A model generated the notes under the pieces. The model was not told the origin of the DNA. It saw only the letters and a list, made by a program, of their open reading frames with translations, and did no database searches. The translations under genes were made by a program, and so were the position numbers. Positions 1 through 8,387 of a stretch of DNA of 64,000 bases are shown here, piece after piece (position 1 is the first letter of the stretch; each line of letters begins with the position of its first letter). This DNA is from UBA3937 sp050951585 (lineage in GTDB: Bacteria > Bacillota > Peptococcia > DRI-13 > DTU073), in contig JBMNJI010000007.1 in NCBI GenBank assembly GCA_050951585.1, positions 62,001 through 126,000 of the forward strand, read 5' to 3'.

Positions 1-2
1 AC

Positions 3-329
3 ATGATTCAAAATGCCCCGACGGAAGAAGCGAGGAGACTATCTGAACTGAACAGAAGAACAGTCAAGGCTACCAAAGAAGCCCTGGGAAAAATGTTTGA
101 GAGTACCTTTAGTGAAAACCTGGCGGCTATGTCGGAAGTAGCCGAAGAAGTGCCGGTATTTGCCGATTTTCGTGCGGCCGCACAATATGCCTTTATTGAG
201 GAAAGTCAAGTAATCCAAATGCTGAAAAACCTCCATATGGCCGCCGATCAATGCAATCATGAAGTCATCTTCGGTCAACTGATTGAGCATATCGTTAATG
301 CCATGCGTCTCTTATATCTCTTGACTTAA
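3..329 (+). CDS. hypothetical protein, possibly cut by window start
   Basis: An open frame of 108 codons beginning two bases from the window edge, so the true start may lie outside. The product is predicted to be helical and charged, with no signal peptide, membrane segment or motif I recognise. It ends 44 bases before a strong rho-independent terminator, so it is likely the last gene of an upstream transcript. Function unknown. Confidence 0.55.
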   Translation: MIQNAPTEEARRLSELNRRTVKATKEALGKMFESTFSENLAAMSEVAEEVPVFADFRAAAQYAFIEESQVIQMLKNLHMAADQCNHEVIFGQLIEHIVNAMRLLYLLT

Positions 330-373
330 CTAGAAGCCCACATTTTTTGGCCCGGGAAAAATTTTTGACCCGC

Positions 374-414
374 AAAAAGAGACTGATTGAAGTAAATTCA
401 ATCAGTCTCTTTTT
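374..414 (+). terminator. rho-independent terminator
   Basis: A perfect 17-base inverted repeat (374-390 with 398-414) with a 7-base loop. The descending arm ends in a run of five T. It closes the transcript of the small gene ending at 329 and separates it from comA. The A/T-symmetric stem could also work on the other strand. Confidence 0.9.
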
Positions 415-544
415 CGCATTTTGGGATCATGAACATCCAAAAAATTAGGTTGACCTGATTTTGTAAGCAGGCACTTCCTTTTGCTGTTCTCACATATCAT
501 AAAGAGGAATAGGAAAACATGCAAAGATAAGGAGTTGGCCGTAA

Positions 545-1363
545 ATGCTCAGTGGTTGGCAGGAAGTAATTGATTATCCCCTGGGGAAAAGGAGCCCCAA
601 ACCCAGGGAAAAAGGCCTGACGATGGTCATTGATAAAGGATTGGGTTTAAGAGAATTAAGAGACCTCCTGGAAGTAGCCGGAAAGTACCTGGATCTTCTG
701 AAGCTGGGTTTTGGAACCTCTGTCCTTTATCGCGACAGCGTGCTGAAGGCGAAAATCAAGCTTTGCCGGGAATATCGCGTTCAAGTATACCCCGGAGGCA
801 CCTTAATGGAAATCGCCATCCAACAAAACCGCTTCGAAACATATCTGACGGAGGCCAAAAGATTAGGTTTTCAAACATTAGAAATCTCCGATGGGACGAT
901 TCCCCTTGATCCCGCCACACGCCGCTATTGCCTTAAACGCGCGCAAAAAGCCGGTTTTACCGTCATCACAGAATTAGGGAAAAAGGATCCCCGACAAGTA
1001 CTATCACTACAAGACCTGACGGAACAATGTGCGGAAGATTTGGCCAACGGGGCCTGGAAAGTAATCATGGAAGCGAGGGACAGCGGAAAAGGAATCGGTA
1101 TTTATGATCAGCAAGGACAAATACAGGAAGAGAAGCTGGAAAAACTCATACAAGGGCTGCCGTCCCCCGAAAAAATAATCTGGGAAGCACCTCTGAAAAA
1201 CCAGCAGGTAGCGCTGATCCAAAAATTCGGCCCCGAGGTTAACCTCGGGAATATCCAGCCGCCGGAGCTCTTTGCCCTGGAAGCATTAAGAACAGGTTTA
1301 CGAAACAATACCTTGTGTCTTGCTCCGCAAATAACCGGCACTGCCTCTCCCTGCTGTTCCTAG
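545..1363 (+). CDS. comA: phosphosulfolactate synthase
   Basis: Predicted to add sulfite to phosphoenolpyruvate, giving (R)-2-phospho-3-sulfolactate. This is the first step towards sulfolactate (a spore component in Bacillus) or towards coenzyme M in organisms that make it. The 272-residue product matches the ComA/YitD family in length and motifs, such as TMVIDKGLG near residue 26, LKLGFGTS near 53, YPGGTLMEIA near 81 and EISDGTIPL near 113. AAGGAG at 531-536 precedes the ATG. comB follows 82 bases on. What the pathway makes here depends on the three downstream genes, which are not ordinary sulfolactate partners. Confidence 0.9.
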   Translation: MLSGWQEVIDYPLGKRSPKPREKGLTMVIDKGLGLRELRDLLEVAGKYLDLLKLGFGTSVLYRDSVLKAKIKLCREYRVQVYPGGTLMEIAIQQNRFETYLTEAKRLGFQTLEISDGTIPLDPATRRYCLKRAQKAGFTVITELGKKDPRQVLSLQDLTEQCAEDLANGAWKVIMEARDSGKGIGIYDQQGQIQEEKLEKLIQGLPSPEKIIWEAPLKNQQVALIQKFGPEVNLGNIQPPELFALEALRTGLRNNTLCLAPQITGTASPCCS

Positions 1364-1445
1364 GAAATTTTGCCAATCGAAAGCATCTTCCGCAATCTCT
1401 TGGCCGGGATTGTATTTTAAGTATTTTTCTTGGGAGGGTCTGCTG

Positions 1446-2270
1446 GTGAAGGTAGAAATCTGTTTTACGGCGCAAGAACTTACGCCCTCTCTGGCCTACG
1501 GTAAAACCATTGTGATTCTGGATGTTTTCCGTACTTCATCCACCATTATTACCGCGCTTGCCAAAGGAGCAGCCAGAGTCATACCCGCCTGTTCGCCGGA
1601 AAATGCCGTAGCGCTGAAGAAACACTACCCTTGCTCCCTGTTGGGTGGAGAATATCAAAACGAGCGAATCGCTTCTTTTGACCTGGGGAATTCGCCCCTG
1701 GAATATACCCACGAACTGATCAAAGATAAAACTGTAATCCTCTCGACCACTAATGGTACAGGAAGTATTCATATAGCCGGAGAGGCCGGCGCTGCCAAAA
1801 TCTTGATCGGTTCCTTTCTTAATGCACACGCTCTCGCGAAAAGACTTCAGGAAGATCTTCACGACATCCTAGTGGTTTGTGTGGGGACCCAGGGTGAATT
1901 TTCTTTAGAGGATACCTGCTGTGCGGGATACTTGCTGCATCTCTTACAAGGGACCAGGAAACTGTTTATTAACGACCGCGCCTTAAATGCGTTAGCCTTA
2001 TATCAGTGTTTTCAGCAAAATCTGCCCTACAATCTCAGCCAATCCAGGAATGGGCGAGCCTTATTGCTGAAAGGTCAATGGTCGGATATCGAATATTGCT
2101 GCCTGACAGACCTCTTTGCAACGATACCTTTTTATTCTGCTGACGGTATCGTTGATGCAAGTAAAGTAAGACTGCGCAAGAACAAAAAAAGTGCCCCTAA
2201 TGTGATTTCAAGGGAAGGAGTAAAAAGGAATGATGATCAAAGAACTAACCATCTTGCCTGGCAAAGATAA
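1446..2270 (+). CDS. comB: 2-phosphosulfolactate phosphatase
   Basis: Predicted to dephosphorylate 2-phosphosulfolactate to sulfolactate, the step after ComA. The sequence has the ComB family pattern: ILDVFRTSSTI near residue 24, GGEYQNERI, DLGNSPLEY and STTNGTGSIH. I chose the GTG at 1446 because GGGAGGG (1432-1438) lies 7 bases upstream and the family starts near KVEICF; an in-frame ATG at 1410 lacks this. The last 41 bases overlap the next gene in another frame, which suggests translational coupling and makes the basic C-terminal tail unusual. Confidence 0.9.
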   Translation: MKVEICFTAQELTPSLAYGKTIVILDVFRTSSTIITALAKGAARVIPACSPENAVALKKHYPCSLLGGEYQNERIASFDLGNSPLEYTHELIKDKTVILSTTNGTGSIHIAGEAGAAKILIGSFLNAHALAKRLQEDLHDILVVCVGTQGEFSLEDTCCAGYLLHLLQGTRKLFINDRALNALALYQCFQQNLPYNLSQSRNGRALLLKGQWSDIEYCCLTDLFATIPFYSADGIVDASKVRLRKNKKSAPNVISREGVKRNDDQRTNHLAWQR

Positions 2271-3012
2271 AAATCGAAAAAGAGAAGGCTTTGAAAGAAT
2301 CACCATCAAAGCCGGTGAAACAATCTCCATTGTGGGCCCTACCGGGAGTGGAAAAACCGCCTTTATCACCGATATTGAGCTTCTAGCACAAGGGGATACT
2401 TCCACGGACCGGCATATTCTTATTAATGGGGAAATCCCCCGGGAGGAAGTCAGGTACGACCCGGCGCAGAAACCGATCGCCATGATTACCCAGAACACCA
2501 AATGCTTTGCCGATCTGTCTGTAGAAGAATTCTTAAACATCCACGCCCGCGCCCGGAAAATAAAAGACAGGAAGATCATCAATCAGACGATTGAACTGGC
2601 CAATAAATTTACGGGGGAAAAAATCAAGCCGCAATACAGGGTCACGATCCTCTCGGGCGGACAGACCCGCTCCCTCTTAATCGCCGATGCCCTCTTAATT
2701 GGGGCGGCTCCGATTATTCTGCTGGATGAAATCGAAAATGCCGGAATCTTTAAACAAGAGGTGATCGATATTATTCAAAACACCTCGAAAATTATTATTT
2801 TTGTGACCCATGACCCGGTTATTGCGCTACTCACCAAGAAACGCCTCATCATGGGAAACGGGGCGGTCAATAAAATCCTCTGCCAGAACGAATCGGAAAC
2901 CGGGGCGGCGAAAAACCTGCTGGAGCTTGACCGCAAAATGGGCGTGATCCGCGAAAACTTACGGGCAGGATTTGAAATAACGAATGAACTGTTAGACGTT
3001 AGCTTCGCCTGA
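2230..3012 (+). CDS. ABC-type ATPase, stand-alone
   Basis: A 260-residue ATP-binding cassette protein with a Walker A motif GPTGSGKT (about residues 36-43), an ABC signature LSGGQTRS (about 141-148) and a Walker B motif IILLDEIENAG. No permease gene is nearby, so a transporter role is not supported. It begins inside the end of comB, with AAGGAG at 2215-2220 nine bases before the ATG. Its partners are a GTPase and an Fe-S protein. Stand-alone ABC ATPases of this kind can act in metal-centre or methyl-coenzyme M reductase activation (component A2 of methanogens); that link is inference only. Confidence 0.75.
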   Translation: MMIKELTILPGKDKNRKREGFERITIKAGETISIVGPTGSGKTAFITDIELLAQGDTSTDRHILINGEIPREEVRYDPAQKPIAMITQNTKCFADLSVEEFLNIHARARKIKDRKIINQTIELANKFTGEKIKPQYRVTILSGGQTRSLLIADALLIGAAPIILLDEIENAGIFKQEVIDIIQNTSKIIIFVTHDPVIALLTKKRLIMGNGAVNKILCQNESETGAAKNLLELDRKMGVIRENLRAGFEITNELLDVSFA

Positions 3013-3060
3013 TCACGAAATTAGCAATAAAGCAATACATAAAATAATTAAGGTGGTGTT

Positions 3061-3777
3061 GTGCTCTTGAAACTGGTCATCATCGCCGGTCCCCCTTCGG
3101 CGGGTAAAACCTCCCTGACGAAACAAATCGTCAAAGCCTTCCATCCTGATTTAAAAATTACCTATTTAAAAATAGATGTGGTCAAAGCCTACGAAGATAT
3201 CGAGCTTTATAGGGAGTTCCAGATTCTAACCAAAAAAGTCTATTCGGGTGATCTTTGTCCGGATCACGCCGAGGTGATGGTCATGGGGGAAGCAATCGAA
3301 TGGGCGGAATCGAACAATGCGGATATTTTTATTGTGGAAAGTGCGGGACTTTGCCTGCGTTGTTCCCCTTACCTGAATCAAGGAATCGGGATCGTTGTGC
3401 TAAGCTCCATTGCGGGCATTCATGCCCCTGAAAAAATGGGTTCCATGGTCTCCTTAGCTGATGTTGCCGTTGTAACAAAAATCGACCTGGTAAGCCAGGC
3501 CGAACGGGAAGTCCTCATCCAAAAAATCAAAGATGTGCATCCCGGCATTATTCTTCTTGAAACCAATGCTTTACAAGGCACCTCCCTTAATCGTCTCTAT
3601 GAGCTCATTAAAAAATCGCCGTCTATTGATAAAGAACGCTTGATGTTGAAAGGAAATCCGCCCCTTGGTACTTGCACAATCTGTGTCGGGAAAAAAGAAA
3701 TCGGCTGGAAATATCATTTTGGCGTAGTGAAAAAGCTGGACGGCCTGGCCGCCGAATACTTATACCGGGGGGAATAG
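3061..3777 (+). CDS. CobW/HypB-like P-loop GTPase
   Basis: A 238-residue G3E-type (HypB/UreG/CobW) nucleotide-binding protein. Visible motifs are a P-loop GPPSAGKTS near residue 10, ESAGLCLRC near 98 (a Cys-rich switch region typical of metallochaperone GTPases), VVTKIDL near 138 (base recognition) and a C-terminal CTIC pair. The family usually delivers a metal or cofactor to an enzyme using GTP hydrolysis. The start is ambiguous: GTG 3061 is close to the AAGGTGG site, and TTG 3067 is better spaced. It is co-directional with the ABC ATPase and Fe-S protein, so the trio probably works together. Confidence 0.75.
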   Translation: MLLKLVIIAGPPSAGKTSLTKQIVKAFHPDLKITYLKIDVVKAYEDIELYREFQILTKKVYSGDLCPDHAEVMVMGEAIEWAESNNADIFIVESAGLCLRCSPYLNQGIGIVVLSSIAGIHAPEKMGSMVSLADVAVVTKIDLVSQAEREVLIQKIKDVHPGIILLETNALQGTSLNRLYELIKKSPSIDKERLMLKGNPPLGTCTICVGKKEIGWKYHFGVVKKLDGLAAEYLYRGE

Positions 3778-3781
3778 ACTG

Positions 3782-4456
3782 ATGTGTCCGGTAAAACATT
3801 GGCTTCCGCCGGGAAAGAACTGCGGCCTGTGCGGAGCGGAAAATTGCAAAAACTTTCTCCGCCTGGTGAACAGCGGAAAGAAATCTTACGCAGATTGCCC
3901 TTACTATCAAAAAGGAAAAAAGAAAACCCGCGATGAAGAAATAGAGGAAGTCCGGGAAGCCAGTTATACTCCCCATGATATCCTAGGTAATCCCTATGAC
4001 TTTATCCTCAATCCCCTGCCCGGGGAAATCTCGGCGCGAAAGATTGTGCTCCCTTTTCGGAGTGATCTCGTTGAAAAAATGCACATCACCAAAGGTGATC
4101 TTGTCCTGGGTCGCCCCATGGGGGCGGGCTGTCCCATTCCCCATGTACTACAAGTAATTAATGCCGATCCGGTGACCGGTTTGCTTTTTACCTGGGTCGT
4201 CGGACCAAAATATTCACGGAATCCTGCCCGGGAGATCAAAGATGTCAAAGCCTATCATATGATTGGCTTTGAAGGAATTGCTTCGAAAATCCATCGAGAG
4301 CCTGTCTTCGGCCTCCGGATGACTTTTTTGCCCGGTTTTTGCATGATGAACCTGAATCATACGGGCTTGGTGAATATGGTCCTGCACAAAACGGAAGGTT
4401 ATCATGTCCGGATCGAAGATATCCGCATCCTGGCCGGAAAAGGAATGAGCCATTAA
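3782..4456 (+). CDS. Fe-S binding protein of the com cluster
   Basis: A 224-residue protein with an N-terminal four-cysteine motif, CGLCGAENC followed about 19 residues later by CPYY. This matches the 4Fe-4S domain found in corrinoid/Fe-S proteins and reductive activators. The remaining 170 residues carry no motif I can name (LGRPMGAGCPIPH around residue 115 looks conserved). It starts 5 bases after the GTPase stop, with GGGGGGAA as ribosome site. It overlaps the convergent gene at its stop by 4 bases. Likely role: electron transfer or cofactor activation with the ATPase and GTPase. This is inference. Confidence 0.65.
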   Translation: MCPVKHWLPPGKNCGLCGAENCKNFLRLVNSGKKSYADCPYYQKGKKKTRDEEIEEVREASYTPHDILGNPYDFILNPLPGEISARKIVLPFRSDLVEKMHITKGDLVLGRPMGAGCPIPHVLQVINADPVTGLLFTWVVGPKYSRNPAREIKDVKAYHMIGFEGIASKIHREPVFGLRMTFLPGFCMMNLNHTGLVNMVLHKTEGYHVRIEDIRILAGKGMSH

Positions 4457-5541
4457 TCGACCATCTCCAGTAACTCCTTTAACCCTGTTCCCACCATGAC
4501 CCATCTTTCACTACCGGTTTCAATCCTCTTCTCTAGCCTGCTTTCACTTCTTACCTCTCCCTGTTCTTCTGCCGGTTCATCCTTTTTCACAGGCTTTTTT
4601 ATGACGGTTATTTCTCCTTTTTTCTCCCGTTCCCCTTTTTCATGGGGATAGCGCAGGATCAAGGTCACTGCATATTTTTTGAGGATTAGCTCCTGTCCGG
4701 CGGGTGCCGGTCCATCCGGTGCCGGTTTCCCGTTTTGCTTTTGCTTCTCCCGCCCTTCCGCTACTTCCTCCTGTCCCTGCTCTTCCTTGTCTTTGGGTAT
4801 TACCGCCTGCAGCTTTTTTAAAGCAATGACGGGCAAACGGCCTTGCAATGCTTCTGTGGCCAGCCAGAGATCCTCCCCTTCGGGGCAATACAATCCGAGG
4901 GCGGCTAAGGCCACATCCTCCTGATTCAGGGCCGTCAGAACCAAATTTATTAACTCCGGTGGCTCAGCCTCCATAAATAGTTTTTCCGGATATCCCGCGG
5001 CTTTCCAAACCATCATTTGATGGGCCGGATCAACCTTTCCACTCAGGTGGACCCGACACCCCAGAAAATGAATACAAAAATGCCCCGGAAAATTATTACT
5101 GATCTTTCCGGAACCATGAGGCATGCCATTGATCGAGGCAGCCAAACGTGACAAGCCGATTTGCGCGACTACCGCGCGCCGTTGCCAGCTCCACTCTCCA
5201 CCGTAAATCTCCTTCAGCACCATCGTATCCGCGGCCGTCACCGGTTGAATATCGGCATGAAACGTCCCCCCGCGCCGCTCTACCTCAAATTGTTTACCTG
5301 TTTCTAAATCCGTAAGTAGCGCCGTTGTATATTTGGGAAAAAGCTTGTTTGCTTCCTCCCAGGCTAACGGCTCACCATAGCTGATCCCGCCTTGATACAG
5401 GCGGGGTTCCCTTTTTGACTCTTGTAACACTTGGCCCGCTTGTGACTCTTGAGTCGGCAAGTTCAGACAATCACTGATTCCCCAACAAGTGAACAGAAGC
5501 AACAATATAAGGCCTAACCAAACAGGTATTTTAGAACTCAT
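4453..5541 (-). CDS. secreted or membrane-anchored protein of unknown function
   Basis: A 362-residue protein with an N-terminal hydrophobic segment (about residues 7-22) ending in a Cys-containing stretch; it could be a signal anchor or a weak lipoprotein signal. The core has a distinctive HFCIHFLGCRVH motif around residue 152, followed by a DPAHQ segment. I recall this in secreted Firmicutes proteins, often beside peptidoglycan-binding domains, but no function is established to my knowledge. The region from about 245 to 345 is highly charged and low-complexity (Glu/Lys-rich). GGGAGGAGAGG precedes the ATG. Confidence 0.65.
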   Translation of the reverse strand: MSSKIPVWLGLILLLLFTCWGISDCLNLPTQESQAGQVLQESKREPRLYQGGISYGEPLAWEEANKLFPKYTTALLTDLETGKQFEVERRGGTFHADIQPVTAADTMVLKEIYGGEWSWQRRAVVAQIGLSRLAASINGMPHGSGKISNNFPGHFCIHFLGCRVHLSGKVDPAHQMMVWKAAGYPEKLFMEAEPPELINLVLTALNQEDVALAALGLYCPEGEDLWLATEALQGRLPVIALKKLQAVIPKDKEEQGQEEVAEGREKQKQNGKPAPDGPAPAGQELILKKYAVTLILRYPHEKGEREKKGEITVIKKPVKKDEPAEEQGEVRSESRLEKRIETGSERWVMVGTGLKELLEMVD

Positions 5542-5724
5542 TCCTCTCCTCCCGGCTTACCATAAATCTTTGCCCTTTGAGAGAGAATATGCAACTCAGA
5601 TATGCTTATTCCTAACTTTCCTTCTTCTACAAAAGTCGGTGATCAATCTCCCGCGTCGTTGAAACGCGCAAAAGTAAGAAAATTTTTCCACAATCGAAAA
5701 AATTTTATACTGATTCATTTGTAA

Positions 5725-5753
5725 TTGACGAACGAATGTTCTGGTGATATAAT
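5725..5753 (+). promoter_or_regulatory. sigma-A promoter of dinB
   Basis: TTGACG (5725-5730) and TATAAT (5748-5753) with an ideal 17-base spacer. The expected transcription start, about 7 bases after the -10 box, coincides with the dinB ATG at 5760, so the message would be leaderless. Confidence 0.85.
5729..5742 (+). promoter_or_regulatory. LexA operator (SOS box)
   Basis: CGAACGAATGTTCT contains a perfect GAAC-N4-GTTC palindrome, the Gram-positive (Bacillus-type) LexA consensus. It overlaps the -35 hexamer and the spacer of the dinB promoter, so LexA binding would block polymerase. This predicts DNA-damage induction of dinB and yolD. Confidence 0.88.
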
Positions 5754-5759
5754 GAAGCC

Positions 5760-6980
5760 ATGAAAAGAACAATTCTTTTAGCCGACATGAATGCTTTTTT
5801 TGCCAGTGTGACGCAAGTACTGGAGCCGGAACTGCAGGGCAAACCGCTCCTTATTGCGGGCGATCCGGAAAAACGTCATGGCATTATTCTCACTGCCAGC
5901 TACGAAGCAAAAAAAACGGGCGTAAAAACAGGCATGCCTATCTGGGAAGCCAAAATGCACTGCCCTCAGGCCATTTTGCGTCCGCCAAACTTCCCCGCCT
6001 TCGTAGACTTTTCCAACCGCATTTTCGCGATCCTGCGTGATTTCAGCCCGCTGGTGGAACCCTTTAGTATTGATGAAGCTTTTGTGGAGCTGACGGGTAC
6101 CGAGGAACTTTGGGGCACCCCACTGCAAATAGCGCAAGCGATTAAAAAACGGATTAAGGAGGAAATCGGGATCCTTTGTTCGGTGGGAATCGGTCCCTCA
6201 AAAGTGGTAGCCAAAATGGCGGCCGGCCTGCAAAAGCCGGATGGTCTTACCCTGCTTACCGAAGCGGATATTCCTCAACGTCTCTGGCCTTTGCCTGTCG
6301 GTGAACTCTTTGGGGTAGGACGGCGGATGGAACAGCACCTGCTGAATATGGGCATCCGCACCATCGGTGATTTGGCGCAAACTCCCCCGGAAATACTGCT
6401 GCAACGTTTTGGTATTATGGGCATATCCTTGCGGGATTTCGCCTGCGGACAGGATAACAGCCCGGTCAATCCCTCTTCTTTGGACACGGTAAAAAGTGTC
6501 GGTCACCAAATCACGCTACCCCGGGATTACACCCAGCTCAAAGAAATTAAGGTCGTACTGCTGGAACTGGCTGAAGCGGTTTGCCGCAGAGCCCGGCAAG
6601 GTAATTATGAGGGCAGGACTGTTTCTCTCTCCGTAAGAGGACAGGATTTTACAGGCCTGAGCCGTGCGGAGACCCTGCGGGAAGCAACCACCGATCCGAC
6701 GGTGGTTCATACTGCGGCCCTGAAGCTCTTCCAGCAGTATTGGCCGGCACAGCAGCCCGTCCGCCTGTTAGGGATCTCCCTGGGTAGGCTTACCCGTACC
6801 GATGCCCAACAATTATCCCTTTTTGAGCAAAACCAAAAGCTTTATCAGACTATTGACGAAATCAAAAATAAATTTGGCGAAAAAAGCTTGCTGCGCGGCA
6901 GTTTTCTTTTGGAAGAAGGGGTTTTTTATGGCGGAGGAAAAAAACAAAATGTGGGAAGGTCACCGCATCATTTATCCTAA
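5760..6980 (+). CDS. dinB: DNA polymerase IV (Y family)
   Basis: Translesion polymerase of 406 residues. The N-terminal LLADMNAFFASV motif supplies the first catalytic Asp, and SIDEAFVELT (about residue 102) supplies the Asp-Glu pair. The fingers/thumb region, helix-hairpin-helix and little-finger domains follow. A clamp-binding motif QLSLF lies near residue 353. The catalytic motif starts only 8 residues in, so no later start is possible. No Shine-Dalgarno sequence exists between the -10 box and the ATG, so translation is probably from a leaderless mRNA. The yolD gene starts inside its 3' end. Confidence 0.93.
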   Translation: MKRTILLADMNAFFASVTQVLEPELQGKPLLIAGDPEKRHGIILTASYEAKKTGVKTGMPIWEAKMHCPQAILRPPNFPAFVDFSNRIFAILRDFSPLVEPFSIDEAFVELTGTEELWGTPLQIAQAIKKRIKEEIGILCSVGIGPSKVVAKMAAGLQKPDGLTLLTEADIPQRLWPLPVGELFGVGRRMEQHLLNMGIRTIGDLAQTPPEILLQRFGIMGISLRDFACGQDNSPVNPSSLDTVKSVGHQITLPRDYTQLKEIKVVLLELAEAVCRRARQGNYEGRTVSLSVRGQDFTGLSRAETLREATTDPTVVHTAALKLFQQYWPAQQPVRLLGISLGRLTRTDAQQLSLFEQNQKLYQTIDEIKNKFGEKSLLRGSFLLEEGVFYGGGKKQNVGRSPHHLS

Positions 6981-7242
6981 TCTACGGCAAAAGTTTCTGC
7001 AAAGCAAAAAAGAGCCCCTCCCCAGACCCTGCTGGGATGAGCAAAGGCTCGAATACCTGGAAAACCTGCTTCATCAAGCTGTCAATTACTCCCTCATGGT
7101 GAAAATCACCCTCTGGCACGAAGAAGGTCCGCGGGAAAAAGAAATTATCCCGGTCCAACAGGCAGGCCGATATTTAGAAGCATTAGATCAGCACGGCCAG
7201 CGCCTTTTTATCCGTCTGGCCGATATCCTCGATATCTCCTGA
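6928..7242 (+). CDS. YolD-like family protein
   Basis: About 104 residues with the YolD-like pattern: YPNLRQKF at the start, a central helical LEYLENLLHQAV segment, VKITLW, and a final RLFIRLADILDIS resembling the family's closing 'I...DILDI' motif. YolD-like proteins are typically encoded beside Y-family polymerases, as here, and may assist translesion synthesis; mechanism unknown. It overlaps dinB by 53 bases in another frame. The start may be ATG 6928 (GAAGAAGGGG upstream) or ATG 6949 (GGAGG at 6932-6936). It is presumably SOS-induced with dinB. Confidence 0.8.
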   Translation: MAEEKNKMWEGHRIIYPNLRQKFLQSKKEPLPRPCWDEQRLEYLENLLHQAVNYSLMVKITLWHEEGPREKEIIPVQQAGRYLEALDQHGQRLFIRLADILDIS

Positions 7243-7349
7243 AGCTAAGCAATTCGCTGTACTCTGTTGTCGCCTTTCTCTTCCCAGTCTCATATTATGA
7301 TAAAGGACAAAAGTATTTTCCAAAAGAAAAGGCGAGGAGGTACGGAAAA

Positions 7350-7565
7350 ATGAAGGAATGGATCTGGAAAGTGCAGAACTCTTTTGATGCGGCGGATGCC
7401 GTTAAAACACCGCTAAAAGACCAATGGATCTTTTGCTATAGTAAAAGGAACAGCAAAGACAAAAGTAACGACCTGAAAAAAGACGCCGCTGAAGAAAGCG
7501 GGAAAAGCAGCCCCGCAGAAAAAACAGCGGAGCTGCAGGCCGAACCACAAGAAGACAATAACTAA
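7350..7565 (+). CDS. small acidic-tailed hypothetical protein
   Basis: A 71-residue protein preceded by a good ribosome site (GAGGAGG). The N-terminal 35 residues contain aromatics (KEWIWKVQNSF, DQWIFCYSKRN). The rest is a low-complexity Lys/Glu/Ala/Ser tail predicted to be disordered. No homologue recognised. It stands alone between yolD and the rhomboid gene. Confidence 0.55.
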   Translation: MKEWIWKVQNSFDAADAVKTPLKDQWIFCYSKRNSKDKSNDLKKDAAEESGKSSPAEKTAELQAEPQEDNN

Positions 7566-7594
7566 AGCAGTTATGAAAAAAATAAAAATCAGGG

Positions 7595-7644
7595 TATAAT
7601 AAGCAGGACAACTATCGTGGCGCGGAGAAAAAACACCGCGCCAC
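7595..7644 (+). promoter_or_regulatory. promoter -10 and 5' leader hairpin of the rhomboid gene
   Basis: TATAAT at 7595-7600 with only a weak -35 (TTATGA at 7571-7576). Directly downstream is a perfect 9-base GC-rich hairpin (7617-7625 with 7636-7644, loop of 10), ending about 10 bases before the GAGGTG ribosome site. There is no T-run, so it is not a terminator. A 5' stabilising stem or translation control is plausible. Confidence 0.5.
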
Positions 7645-7666
7645 CCATTTAAAACGAGGTGAAAGA

Positions 7667-8344
7667 ATGATTCCCTTACGTGATAGTACCCATTCAAGAA
7701 CTATTCCCTATGTGACCATCGGTCTGATCATCCTCAATTTATATATATTTTTTCAGCAATCAATCAGTTCCCCTTTAGAAGCTGAATACCAGCTTCTTCA
7801 CTATGCCTTTATCCCTTCCCTCCTCACCGAACGAATCGAAGCGTTTTCGGTGTTAGGATTCTTTCATCTGCCGCTCGTTACCTCCATTTTTTTGCACGGC
7901 GGCTGGTTTCATGTCATCTTTAATATGCTCTACTTATGGATTTTTGGAGACAACGTCGAAGATAAGCTGGGGCATCTGCGCTTTCTCCTCTTTTACCTCT
8001 TTTTAGGGATTGGCGCCAATCTGATCTACTATCTTACCGCCACAAATTCCAGTATCCCTTTAGTGGGTGCCAGCGGAGCTATTGCGGGCATATTAGGGGC
8101 GTATATTGTCACTTATCCCAAAGCCAAAATCACCACACTGATTTTTATCTTTGTTTTCATCCTGATCCGAAAAATCCCGGCGTTCTATTTCCTCCTTTTC
8201 TGGTTTGGCATCCAAATTCTGAACGCTCTCACCAATATGGGCATAACCGACAGCTCTGTGGCCTGGTGGGCCCACGTCGGCGGTTTTCTGCTTGGTGCTC
8301 TTTTCATGCCATTACTTGCCGAAAAAAGAGAAACGCTCATTTAA
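7667..8344 (+). CDS. rhomboid family intramembrane serine protease
   Basis: A 225-residue polytopic membrane protein with the rhomboid signature. HGGWFHVIFNMLYLW (about residue 80) supplies the His/Asn of the oxyanion region. GASGAIAG (about 129) carries the nucleophile Ser. AHVGGFLLG (about 203) carries the catalytic His. It should cleave single-pass membrane proteins within the bilayer; substrates are unknown. GAGGTGAAAGA precedes the ATG. The stop codon is embedded in the downstream terminator stem. Confidence 0.92.
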   Translation: MIPLRDSTHSRTIPYVTIGLIILNLYIFFQQSISSPLEAEYQLLHYAFIPSLLTERIEAFSVLGFFHLPLVTSIFLHGGWFHVIFNMLYLWIFGDNVEDKLGHLRFLLFYLFLGIGANLIYYLTATNSSIPLVGASGAIAGILGAYIVTYPKAKITTLIFIFVFILIRKIPAFYFLLFWFGIQILNALTNMGITDSSVAWWAHVGGFLLGALFMPLLAEKRETLI

Positions 8345-8368
8345 TGGAATTCCCATTAAACGAGCGTT
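8332..8368. terminator. bidirectional terminator
   Basis: Inverted repeat (8332-8347 with 8353-8368, one mismatch), starting inside the last rhomboid codons and flanked by A/T-rich sequence on the right. It sits between the convergent rhomboid and corrinoid adenosyltransferase genes and could stop transcription from both. Confidence 0.7.
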
Positions 8369-8387
8369 ATTTATTCTAAGATAAAAT

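Noticed and set aside
2230..3012. ATPase of an ABC transporter
   Set aside because: No permease or binding-protein gene is adjacent. The neighbours are comAB, a GTPase and an Fe-S protein.
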